From positions 1 through 35,313 of the forward strand of contig JAISYG010000041.1 in assembly GCA_031270075.1 (NCBI GenBank): 35,313 nt of DNA, given 5' to 3'. The stretch comes from Dysgonamonadaceae bacterium. GTDB lineage: Bacteria; Bacteroidota; Bacteroidia; Bacteroidales; Azobacteroidaceae. Positions 24,022 through 32,036 of this stretch are shown one piece after another (position 1 is the stretch's first letter; each line of letters starts with the position of its first letter). The notes beneath the pieces were generated by a model. It did no database searches, had not been told where the DNA came from, and saw only the letters and a list, made by a program, of their open reading frames with translations. The position numbers were made by a program, and so were the translations under genes.

Positions 24022-25995
24022 ATGACTACACAATCATTATCATTTGTTTTTACCGCTTTTCTATCGGTGGTAGTCTTTTCTTTCTCCTCCTGCTCGGAGG
24101 ACGAAGGGGGCGTTTCCGCTTCCGGCAAGGCTTCGCTTCGTATCAGCGTCGCGGGGATTTCCGCCGGGGGCGAGCAATCGCTGACGCGTGCAGCCCTCGA
24201 ACCCGAAACGGTGGTGCTGACTGCCGACGACGGCACAGCCGTGGAGTTCACCCTTTCGATTGACCCTGCTTCCGTGACGCGCAGTACCACCCCGATGGCC
24301 GAGAACACTAAGTACCGCGTGATCGTCTACAAGGCCGACGGCACCTACGTGACGAAAGCCGAGTTCATGGCGGGCGCCGGTGGCAATATCACGGGACTGG
24401 AACAGGACACACCCTACAAGCTGGTTGCCATCTCGTACAATACGACAACCACCTCGCCCGATGTTAATTCGGGGACTACGACCATCACGGTCGACCCGTC
24501 GATCGACCTGTTGCACTGGGTGGGCGACGTCACGATAGCCTCCGGCTCACCCTCGCCGACGGTGGAGATCACGTTCAAGCACCGGTTTCCGAAACTGATG
24601 GTGAGTATCGATACTTCGCTGACGGGTGAAAACATAACGGGGCTGACTTCCGCCACGCTCACTCCGGGTTACATGGGCGTGCTGACCCTGCTGATAGACG
24701 ATGTGCCCGACGAGGGAGCCTCCATTTTGACGCAGACTTTCACGACGTGGACTGCATTCGGCGCGCAATCGGTGTCGAGCTATTCGCGCTATGTTTTCAC
24801 GGGCGACGACAACCCCTTGACGGTGGCTTTTTCCGGCCTGACATTGCACGGTACCCAGTATAATCCCACGTCGAAGTTCAACTCGGCCTTGCTGTCGGGT
24901 CACTCCTACACGCTGACGGCGCGCGTGGCGGCGAGCAGGGGCAACTATTATGCCGGCAAAACGGGTTCCAATTACGAGGTGACTATTCCTCTGGGTTCCG
25001 GTGGCGCCTATTCTTACACAGACAAGAACGGAGTTGACAAGACCGTCGGAGAGCTGACTTTCTTGCGTTACAACCTCGGCGCCGACCCGGACTTGGATCC
25101 TAAGCAACAGATGGCTTATTCGCACACCGACGACAAGAATATCCGGGTGTATGGCGGTTTTTTCCAATGGGGACGGAAGGACGTTTACCATATTTTGCGT
25201 GACGAAAAAACCGATGCTACGAGTTCGTCGTTCACTACCACTCAATATACCCTTGCCACGTACGATCCTGATTCCTCTGACCAGCAGTTTGTGTGGGCAC
25301 AGTCGTCTCCCTGGTGGTGGCTCTCCGATGACGCTCCTTATTCGAACCTTTGGGGTAACGGTGGCAGCTTAGGCAATCAGACTAACTTCCAGTACAATAG
25401 TGCCACCCCGCTTTCCCCTGCCCACTCTTACAACCCCTGCCCCACGGGTTATCGTGTTCCCACTCAGCATGAATGGGCTTTGATACTGAACGAGGCAGGT
25501 AATTCTTCTGAGAATGTTGGCGACTATTTTAGACTCGAGGATGGCGGGACTAATACTGCTTATTACGGTACTACCTGGTATGTTCCAGCTAATAACCAGA
25601 ATCTTGTTTGGGTGCGCGTGTCTGACGGGAAGCCTTCCATAGCATGGCCTTCTTCTAATAACAATATGAACGGTTTTGCCTTCTATAGCCTTTCTTCTTT
25701 GAATATTTCTGTGTCGAATATTTCTGAGTTGAATACTACATTTGCCGTTACCGTCAACCTTACGGCCGAAGACGCTCCTGAGCCTCTTATGTTCCTGCCT
25801 GCCGCGGGCTACCGGCAAAGCGTTAATACTGAATTGTACCTTCCGGGTGAGCGCATCTACTACTGGAGCAGTACGGTTGTTGTCGGCGCCATGTACACCT
25901 CGTCCACCTTGGGCAGCCACTATAACTACGTGTTCGCGGACAATAGCAGCACTCGCGCGTCCGGGCTGTCGATACGCTGCATTAAAGAACTTTGA
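24022..25995 (+). CDS. Fimbrillin-like lipoprotein with C-terminal FISUMP domain
   Basis: 657 aa. Lipoprotein signal peptide (FLSVVVFSFSSC), so lipid-anchored, probably exported to the surface. Residues about 30-340 are beta-rich and resemble fimbrillin-family stalk domains (TKYRVIVYKADGTYVTKAEF, TPYKLVAISY). From about 345 on it is a FISUMP/C-type-lectin-like domain: ELTFLRYNLGAD, YGGFFQWGRKD, CPTGYRVPTQHEW (Cys at 473) and a closing YYWSS...GLSIRCIKEL. Such domains serve as variable adhesin tips in this phylum. Base composition is mosaic: 62% G+C in 24241-24300, 30% in 25681-25740, 60% in 25861-25920 (counted by hand), unlike flanking genes. Confidence 0.85.
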   Translation: MTTQSLSFVFTAFLSVVVFSFSSCSEDEGGVSASGKASLRISVAGISAGGEQSLTRAALEPETVVLTADDGTAVEFTLSIDPASVTRSTTPMAENTKYRVIVYKADGTYVTKAEFMAGAGGNITGLEQDTPYKLVAISYNTTTTSPDVNSGTTTITVDPSIDLLHWVGDVTIASGSPSPTVEITFKHRFPKLMVSIDTSLTGENITGLTSATLTPGYMGVLTLLIDDVPDEGASILTQTFTTWTAFGAQSVSSYSRYVFTGDDNPLTVAFSGLTLHGTQYNPTSKFNSALLSGHSYTLTARVAASRGNYYAGKTGSNYEVTIPLGSGGAYSYTDKNGVDKTVGELTFLRYNLGADPDLDPKQQMAYSHTDDKNIRVYGGFFQWGRKDVYHILRDEKTDATSSSFTTTQYTLATYDPDSSDQQFVWAQSSPWWWLSDDAPYSNLWGNGGSLGNQTNFQYNSATPLSPAHSYNPCPTGYRVPTQHEWALILNEAGNSSENVGDYFRLEDGGTNTAYYGTTWYVPANNQNLVWVRVSDGKPSIAWPSSNNNMNGFAFYSLSSLNISVSNISELNTTFAVTVNLTAEDAPEPLMFLPAAGYRQSVNTELYLPGERIYYWSSTVVVGAMYTSSTLGSHYNYVFADNSSTRASGLSIRCIKEL

Positions 25996-26018
25996 CTATT
26001 CTGACTATTCCCATTTTC

Positions 26019-26057
26019 CGTTCGTTTTCCCTTGCCCTCAGGCGGGGAAAACGAGCG
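26019..26057. repeat. Hairpin after the FISUMP gene
   Basis: CG-T-TCGTTTTCCC..GCC pairs with GGC.GGGGAAAACGA-G-CG around a CTCA loop. It is probably the transcription end for the locus even though no T-run follows. The 237-bp spacer to the next gene shows no other feature until its promoter. Confidence 0.55.
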
Positions 26058-26235
26058 GGAAATTGTCGGAGAAAATTAAAAAAATGAGAACGTCGCGTTG
26101 CGGGAACATATAAAAAACAAACGAATACCCGAACTGCGGGCTACACTCTCGTCCGACCAGTAAAGAACAGCGGAAACTGAAAAACACAAAGTAGGGGAAA
26201 CCGGCAACACTGCTTTTGACGGTAAGCGGTAAATG

Positions 26236-26266
26236 TTTCAAAGAACAAAAAAATGTATTACTTTTG
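26236..26266 (+). promoter_or_regulatory. Promoter of the TPR-barrel operon
   Basis: TTTC (26236-26239, three of four matches), 19-bp spacer, TACTTTTG (26259-26266). It lies inside the longest possible ORF of the next gene, which therefore must start later. Confidence 0.65.
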
Positions 26267-26289
26267 CAAACAGTAAATACGGAAAACAA

Positions 26290-29088
26290 ATGTATATGAA
26301 AAAAATAATCCTCCTAGCCGGATGGTTGACAGTTATTCAACTCACTTATGCCCAACGTTCGCCGGAATTTATATCTTCCGACCGGCTTCTGTCGGAAGGC
26401 CGGGCGATGTTCACGGATGGAAATTATGCCGGTTGTATCGATAAAATTATCGAATACAAGAAGCAAACCCATGCATCGTACAAACCGGATGAGCCGGATT
26501 ATCTGTTGGTCGCTTCCGCTTTCCATCAGGGACAGGGCGATGCCGGCCAACTCTTGCGCGCATTTTTAGATAATTATCCCGAAACCGCTTACCGGAACGA
26601 AATCTGCTTTATGCTCGGCTCCGTCGCTTTCGCTCAACACGACTATACGATGGCGGAATACTGGTTTCAGCCATGCGATATGGATGCTTTGTCCGAAAAC
26701 TTTCAAGCCGATTATGCTTACCGCCGGGGGGTGATTCACCTGCAAAACAATAACGACAAGGAGGCCGGTCGCTTATTCGCTCTACTGAATCAATACAGTC
26801 CGAAATACCGGGACGCCGCCGAATATTATCTGGCTTACATTTCCTATAAATCCAATGATTACGACCGCGCTTTGAGCCAATTTATCCGCATCAGGAATCA
26901 CGCGGCTTTTCAACCGGATCTGCCGTATTATATTACACAAATCTATTTCGCACAGAAAAAATACGCACAGGTTATCCAGGAAGGGCAATCGCTGCTGAAA
27001 GCCTACCCCAATCACCCATACGGTTCCGAAATGAAGCGAATGACCGGTATTTCCTGGTATCAGCAAGCCGGTTACACTCAAGCCATCCAATACCTGCAAC
27101 CGTTGGCCGGGCAAAAACCGCTCCCGGCGGAATGGGAGGCGCAGGATTTTTATGTGTTGGGAGCATCGTATTATCATCTGCAAGATTACGCCAACGCTAT
27201 TCTCTACCTGAGTCAAAGCAATCCCGGCAACGACGAACCGGGACAAAGTGCCTATCTTTACCTCGGACAATCGTATTTGCAGTTACATGACCAAACGAAT
27301 GCGTTGCGGGCCTTTGAGTCGGCTGCCCGTATGGATGCCGATGCATCGGCCGGTGAGGCTGCCTCGTATAATTATGCGATGCTGTTGCACCAAACCGCTG
27401 CTGCCGGATTCGGGGAAGCGGTAACGGCGCTGGAAGATTTTATCAACACCTATCCCCGCTCTCTGTATGCCGACCGTGTGAACGATGCGCTGGTGGATGT
27501 GTATCTGACCACAAAAAATTACGATACGGCGCTGGCTTCCATCGCCAAAATCAAAAATCCCGGAAAGAAAATCCTGGAAGCGAAGCAAAAAATTTATTAT
27601 TACTTAGGCACCCTCGATTTTACCAACGGACAATACGACGCGGCGATTAACCGTTTTACCCAAGCGATTGCTACCGGCAATTATGCCGTTCCCGAAAAAC
27701 AACAAGCCGTTTACTGGCGAGGCGAATCGTATTACCGAAAAGGCGATTATGCGCAGGCAGCCCAGGATTACCGGGCGTTTCTGAATACCGGCTTTACCGG
27801 CGGCGATTGGGAAGCTTCGGCCTGTTACAATCTGGGGTATTGCGCTTTCAAACAAAGCGACTATACACAAGCGGAAACGTATTTCCGGACCTTTATAGAC
27901 AAGGAAAAAACCAATACAAACGCTTTAGCCGATGGTTATGCCCGTTTGGGAGATTGTTATTTCCATAACCGCCGGTTCAAGGAAGCGGAAAATGCATACG
28001 ACCGGGCAGTAACTGCAGGACCTGCTACCGGCGATTACGCCTTGTTTCAAAAGGGCTATGTCATGGGTTTGCAGAAAAATTATCCGGGAAAAATTATTCA
28101 AATGGAGCAATTGATACGGGAATATCCGCAATCGCCTTACGTGCCGGACGCCATGTACGAAAAGGGACGGGCGCATGTGTTATCCAATCATTTTCCTCCA
28201 GCCATCGAAACCTTCCGACAATTGCAAAAAGACTATCCGGAAAGCCCGTGGGCGCGCAATGCCGGTCTGCAAATCGGATTATTGTACTACAACACCAATC
28301 GCTTGCCGGAAGCCGCATCGGCCTATAAGGAAGTGATAGCCCGGTATCCGGGTAGCGAAGAGGCCCAAGTGGCGTTGCAAGATTTGAAATCGGTGTATTT
28401 CGACCAAAATGATTTGACCGGTTATGTAGACTATGTCAAGTCGTTGGGAGATGAATCCTTGGAAACCGAAAGCATCCGGTATTCGGAAGAAGCGGTGGGA
28501 CGGAAAGCGGAAACATTGTACAATAATAAACAATATGCCGAAGCCTTGCAATCGTACGAACAGCTGCAAACGATAGCCACCAATAAGACCAATCGCATTA
28601 CCGGCGCTTTGGGTGTCTTGCGTTCGGCCATTCATCTCGAACAATATCAAGCGATTATTAACGCTGCCAATCCCTTGCTGGCAGACGAAACATTGAATCC
28701 CGAATGGACAATCGAAGCCCGCTACGCCCGCGCGAAAGCCTACCTGAGTTTGGGAGAAAAGCAACAGGCCGAATCCGATTTGGAAATCTTGGCGCGCGAT
28801 ACGCGAACCGCTCAGGGCGCCGAAGCCCGCTATCTTTTGGCGCAATATTATTTCGACTCAGGCAAGCCCCTGGAAGCCAAAATAGTGATTCAGGATTATA
28901 TCCAACAGGGTACGCCTCATGCCTATTGGTTGGCTAAGAGTTTTATCCTCTTGTCGGATATTTACGCCGCGGAAGGCGACCGCTTACAAGCCCGCCAATA
29001 TCTGGAAAGCCTGCAAACCAATTACAAAAATACGAAAGACGATATTCACAGCCGTATTAAAGAACGATTAAACAAATTAAAATCATGA
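26290..29088 (+). CDS. Large TPR-repeat protein, exported
   Basis: 932 aa from the ATG at 26290 (a second ATG at 26296 gives MKKIILLAGWLTVIQLTYAQ, an ideal signal peptide). The frame is open from 26233 but the promoter lies in that extension. Nearly the whole protein is TPR-like helical repeats, e.g. AQHDYTMAEYWFQ, YRKGDYAQAAQDYRAFL, AYCAFKQSDY-type and FPPAIETFRQLQKDYPESPWA, of the YbgF/outer-membrane-assembly style. Probably periplasmic or outer-membrane-associated, holding partner proteins. Its stop overlaps the next ATG (ATGA 29085-29088), implying a complex with the barrel protein encoded there. Specific role not known to me. Confidence 0.9.
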   Translation: MYMKKIILLAGWLTVIQLTYAQRSPEFISSDRLLSEGRAMFTDGNYAGCIDKIIEYKKQTHASYKPDEPDYLLVASAFHQGQGDAGQLLRAFLDNYPETAYRNEICFMLGSVAFAQHDYTMAEYWFQPCDMDALSENFQADYAYRRGVIHLQNNNDKEAGRLFALLNQYSPKYRDAAEYYLAYISYKSNDYDRALSQFIRIRNHAAFQPDLPYYITQIYFAQKKYAQVIQEGQSLLKAYPNHPYGSEMKRMTGISWYQQAGYTQAIQYLQPLAGQKPLPAEWEAQDFYVLGASYYHLQDYANAILYLSQSNPGNDEPGQSAYLYLGQSYLQLHDQTNALRAFESAARMDADASAGEAASYNYAMLLHQTAAAGFGEAVTALEDFINTYPRSLYADRVNDALVDVYLTTKNYDTALASIAKIKNPGKKILEAKQKIYYYLGTLDFTNGQYDAAINRFTQAIATGNYAVPEKQQAVYWRGESYYRKGDYAQAAQDYRAFLNTGFTGGDWEASACYNLGYCAFKQSDYTQAETYFRTFIDKEKTNTNALADGYARLGDCYFHNRRFKEAENAYDRAVTAGPATGDYALFQKGYVMGLQKNYPGKIIQMEQLIREYPQSPYVPDAMYEKGRAHVLSNHFPPAIETFRQLQKDYPESPWARNAGLQIGLLYYNTNRLPEAASAYKEVIARYPGSEEAQVALQDLKSVYFDQNDLTGYVDYVKSLGDESLETESIRYSEEAVGRKAETLYNNKQYAEALQSYEQLQTIATNKTNRITGALGVLRSAIHLEQYQAIINAANPLLADETLNPEWTIEARYARAKAYLSLGEKQQAESDLEILARDTRTAQGAEARYLLAQYYFDSGKPLEAKIVIQDYIQQGTPHAYWLAKSFILLSDIYAAEGDRLQARQYLESLQTNYKNTKDDIHSRIKERLNKLKS

Positions 29089-30914
29089 TACAATTGCATT
29101 CGAATCATTATGTTATGGCAGGCCTGTTTTGGGTTGTTACGGCATTTGTATTTTCCATACAGGCGCAGGATAAAAATCCGGACTTGCAACGCGAATTAAC
29201 CCTCGAAAAGGAATACAGTCCCAATCTGCGCGACGCCAACAAACTCAACCGTCTGCCGGATACCAAAGAACCGGAAGCTCCGAAAACCCAGGTGGAATTT
29301 TCGAATTATACCTTAGATCCCGTCATCCCTCCCTATTTTCAAAAATTAGGAGCCATCAATTATTTTCCCGGTTTTGCCGATAGCAACCAACGGGGATACC
29401 TGACTGCCGGGTTCGGTACGCTGCTGAATATCGACATCGACGCCGGTTACCAAATCCTCCAATCGGAAACCGACCGCTTCAGTATTTTTGCCTCGCACCG
29501 ATTGAGCAACGGACAGGTATCTTATTTGCAGCGCGATTCCATCAAAGGTAAAATGAAAATCAACGATAATGGAATCGGTATGGATTTCAGCCATCGTTTC
29601 GGAAAAGCCATCCTGTCGGCCGATGCACAATATACTTATTCGGCTTTCAATTATTACGGATTTCCGCCGGAGTGGCAACTCTTCATGTATTTTGAAGACG
29701 AAGATGCTCCGCTTCCGGAATACAATTTTTCTACTAACCAAGTGAATAATCTGCTGAAAACACATCTCGGACTAACATCCATAGAAACTCAAGATCTGAA
29801 TTACCGGATGAATCTCACGTATACTTTGTTGAAACACCAATCGTCCGATGTGGTCGAAGTGGCTGGAAAAACCGAAAACCGGATGATCCTGGATGGCAAT
29901 CTCAATACGCATATCAACGCTACTACCGGTATCGGAACGGATGCTGCCATCAAAACGTATTTTTACCGCATGCCCGACGACCTGCGTTATGACAAATCTT
30001 TTTTGAAATTTCGGGGAAATACCAATTATGTAACATTCACGGTCAATCCCTACCTAACCTTTGACGGGGACGTTTGGGATGTGCGCTTGGGCGTGAAAGG
30101 AGATATTCAATTGGGCGGCAAAAATAAATTTGTCCCCTCGCCGGATATCCGTTTCCGTTGGCGACCGTCCGACCCTGTATTACTCTATTTGACAGCTGAA
30201 GGAGGTATTCAAGACAATAGCGCTTACAATAGCTATTACGAAAACCGTTACGTAAATCCGCTTTACCGGATAACCGATTCGAGAAGTCCGTTGGATGCCA
30301 CGCTGGGTATTACTTTCTCGCCAATCAACGCATGGGGGGTCGATTTATTTTCCGGTTACCGGTGGGTAAAAGACGAGCATTTTTATTCCAATGACTGGTG
30401 TTATTACTTTCCGGCGAAAGAAGTAACCCAATTATCCAAAGTGGGACAAAAAATACTTCCACTGTATGCCGACGCCCAAGTATTCCAATTAGGCGGTTCG
30501 ATGAAATATCAATACCAGGATAAATTCGATTTCAGTCTGAAACTCATTTACAATGATTGGAATATAACAGAAAATCCGAAAGATGCCAACGGCAGTCCCA
30601 TCTCGGAACGCATAGCCCCGAACCAACCGGTTTTTACCGGCGATTGGAATATGGGATATAAAATTTCTACCCTTCCCCTGCGCATCAACCTGAATTATCA
30701 TCTGGAAACCGGACGGAAAGCCGTGGAAATGGGTTCCACCGTTATCCGAATGAAAGATATTCACGATGTGAACGCAGCAGCCCTCTGGACATTCAACGAA
30801 AATCTGTCGGTTTTTGTCAGAATCAACAATCTTTTATTCCAAAAGTACGACCTGTGGTATAGTCATCCCGCACAGGGTTTCAACGGAATGATCGGAGTGA
30901 ATCTAAAATTCTAA
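29085..30914 (+). CDS. Outer-membrane beta-barrel protein (TonB-receptor-like)
   Basis: 609 aa; signal peptide to about residue 28 (GLFWVVTAFVFSIQAQ). A conserved opening follows (LQRELTLEKEYSPNLRDANK, then LPDTKEPEAPKTQVEFS) known from Bacteroidetes barrel proteins encoded with TPR partners. The rest is amphipathic beta strands (GYLTAGFGTLLNIDIDAGYQ, FRGNTNYVTFTVNPYLTFD) with a terminal Phe (GMIGVNLKF), typical of an outer-membrane barrel. No plug domain is evident. Translationally coupled to the TPR gene. Transport substrate unknown. Confidence 0.85.
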   Translation: MIQLHSNHYVMAGLFWVVTAFVFSIQAQDKNPDLQRELTLEKEYSPNLRDANKLNRLPDTKEPEAPKTQVEFSNYTLDPVIPPYFQKLGAINYFPGFADSNQRGYLTAGFGTLLNIDIDAGYQILQSETDRFSIFASHRLSNGQVSYLQRDSIKGKMKINDNGIGMDFSHRFGKAILSADAQYTYSAFNYYGFPPEWQLFMYFEDEDAPLPEYNFSTNQVNNLLKTHLGLTSIETQDLNYRMNLTYTLLKHQSSDVVEVAGKTENRMILDGNLNTHINATTGIGTDAAIKTYFYRMPDDLRYDKSFLKFRGNTNYVTFTVNPYLTFDGDVWDVRLGVKGDIQLGGKNKFVPSPDIRFRWRPSDPVLLYLTAEGGIQDNSAYNSYYENRYVNPLYRITDSRSPLDATLGITFSPINAWGVDLFSGYRWVKDEHFYSNDWCYYFPAKEVTQLSKVGQKILPLYADAQVFQLGGSMKYQYQDKFDFSLKLIYNDWNITENPKDANGSPISERIAPNQPVFTGDWNMGYKISTLPLRINLNYHLETGRKAVEMGSTVIRMKDIHDVNAAALWTFNENLSVFVRINNLLFQKYDLWYSHPAQGFNGMIGVNLKF

Positions 30915-31005
30915 GAACGCTAAGAACGAAAAAGGAGGCTCACGGGTTTCCTTCGTGTTTGAAATCCCCTAATTCAAGGCGGGTTTGACCCGTTATTCCC
31001 TGAAC

Positions 31006-31043
31006 AGCCATTAATCAATATCGGAAAATGGCGGGTCTTCGCT
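31006..31043. repeat. Dispersed repeat, copy 2
   Basis: AGCCATTAATCAATATCGG followed by an A-rich step and GGCGGGTCTTCGCT; aligns with 14367-14404. GACCCG at 30988 can pair with CGGGTC at 31032, so it may be a degenerate hairpin element. Confidence 0.55.
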
Positions 31044-31179
31044 TTGCTACATCCATCCTAATAGGGAAATCGACTATACGGTTTCTTTTTTTTGAATAAT
31101 AATTAATGAAAGTAAAAATAGTTAAATCAATTAATTATGATTTTTATTTTATATTTTTTTAAATAAAATGACATTAATA

Positions 31180-31211
31180 TTTGCATAATTAAAACAAAAT
31201 GCTTTACTTTG
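31180..31211 (+). promoter_or_regulatory. Possible promoter of the small OMP gene
   Basis: TTTG (31180-31183), 21-bp spacer, TACTTTG (31205-31211), one base short of the TAnnTTTG consensus. Leader of about 40 nt. Confidence 0.4.
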
Positions 31212-31255
31212 CCGATGTTTTAGGCATTAGTTTTATTCATTAAAAAAGAAAAGGT

Positions 31256-31912
31256 ATGAAAAAGATTGTTTTAACAATGAGTGTATGGCTGTGTGCAATG
31301 GGAATAACAGCACAAGAGTTTTCGGTAGGCGCCGATGTGGTAAGTTCGTATGTGTGGCGGGGCGCCTACCAGGGCGGCGGGGCAAGTATCCAACCCTCAC
31401 TTACATTTTCAAGTGGTGGGTTTTCTATCGGAGCGTGGGGAAGCAGTAATTTTTCCGGGGGTAATAAGGAAGTGGATTTCTCACTGGCTTATGCCGTAGG
31501 AGGTGTTTCGCTGGCCATTACAGACTATTGGTGGGAAGGAGAAAACGCGCTGAATTATTTCAACTATCACAACGCCCATCATTTGGAGGCCGGCCTCTCC
31601 TACACCTTACCGGAATCATTTCCGTTGCGCCTTGCATGGAATACGATGTTCATCGAACCGGACAGCCAGTTTTCGACTTACATAGAGGCTGCTTATCCCT
31701 TTGAGGTAAAAGGGGTGAATTTGGAAGCAACGCTTGGAATCACTCCATGGGAAGGAATATACGCCGACCGTTTGGCCATTTCCAACATCAGTTTGAAAGC
31801 ATCCAAGGAAATTAAAATTACCGATAGTTTTTCTTTGCCCGTTTTCAGTCAAATCATTCTGAACCCGGATACAGAAGATATTTTCCTGGTATTTGGGATT
31901 TCTTTGAAATAA
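31256..31912 (+). CDS. Small outer-membrane beta-barrel protein
   Basis: 218 aa with a signal peptide (VLTMSVWLCAMGITAQ). The mature part is a short barrel: FSVGADVVSSYVWRGAYQGG, IQPSLTFSSGGFSIGAWGSS and so on to a closing IFLVFGISLK. The SSYVWRG and SIGAWGS segments resemble the TIGR02001/Gcw_chp-type outer-membrane family. It lies 124 bp before glnN in the same direction, though glnN has its own promoter, so a link to nitrogen nutrition is possible but only suggested by position. Confidence 0.75.
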   Translation: MKKIVLTMSVWLCAMGITAQEFSVGADVVSSYVWRGAYQGGGASIQPSLTFSSGGFSIGAWGSSNFSGGNKEVDFSLAYAVGGVSLAITDYWWEGENALNYFNYHNAHHLEAGLSYTLPESFPLRLAWNTMFIEPDSQFSTYIEAAYPFEVKGVNLEATLGITPWEGIYADRLAISNISLKASKEIKITDSFSLPVFSQIILNPDTEDIFLVFGISLK

Positions 31913-31957
31913 GTATTCTACAAATATCCAATTGTTTTTTAATTCCGAAAATAGTCG

Positions 31958-31965
31958 TATATTTG
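31958..31965 (+). promoter_or_regulatory. Promoter -7 element of glnN
   Basis: TATATTTG fits the consensus; the upstream box is weak (ATTG at 31931-31934, 23-bp spacing). Leader of about 65 nt, no known riboswitch seen in it. Confidence 0.55.
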
Positions 31966-32036
31966 CAAAATATTTCTGAAAATAGACATTAAAAAACAAT
32001 ATAACGTAAAAACAACCATAAAACAAGCAAAAATAA

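Larger units (their letters stand above)
30915..31255. other. Gene-free spacer with repeat and AT-rich tract
   Basis: 341 bp without a plausible gene. It holds a small CGGGT-ttg-ACCCG hairpin (about 30980-30992), a dispersed repeat copy (31006-31043), then about 130 bp of very AT-rich DNA before the promoter of the next gene. Confidence 0.6.

Noticed and set aside
24022-25995. Diversity-generating retroelement target
   Set aside because: The lectin-like fold fits, but no reverse transcriptase, template repeat or adenine-biased copy pair is present in the window.
31150-31255. Sigma-54 promoter before the small OMP/glnN
   Set aside because: TTGCAT at 31181 lacks the GG element at the right distance; the standard Bacteroidota promoter pattern explains the region better.
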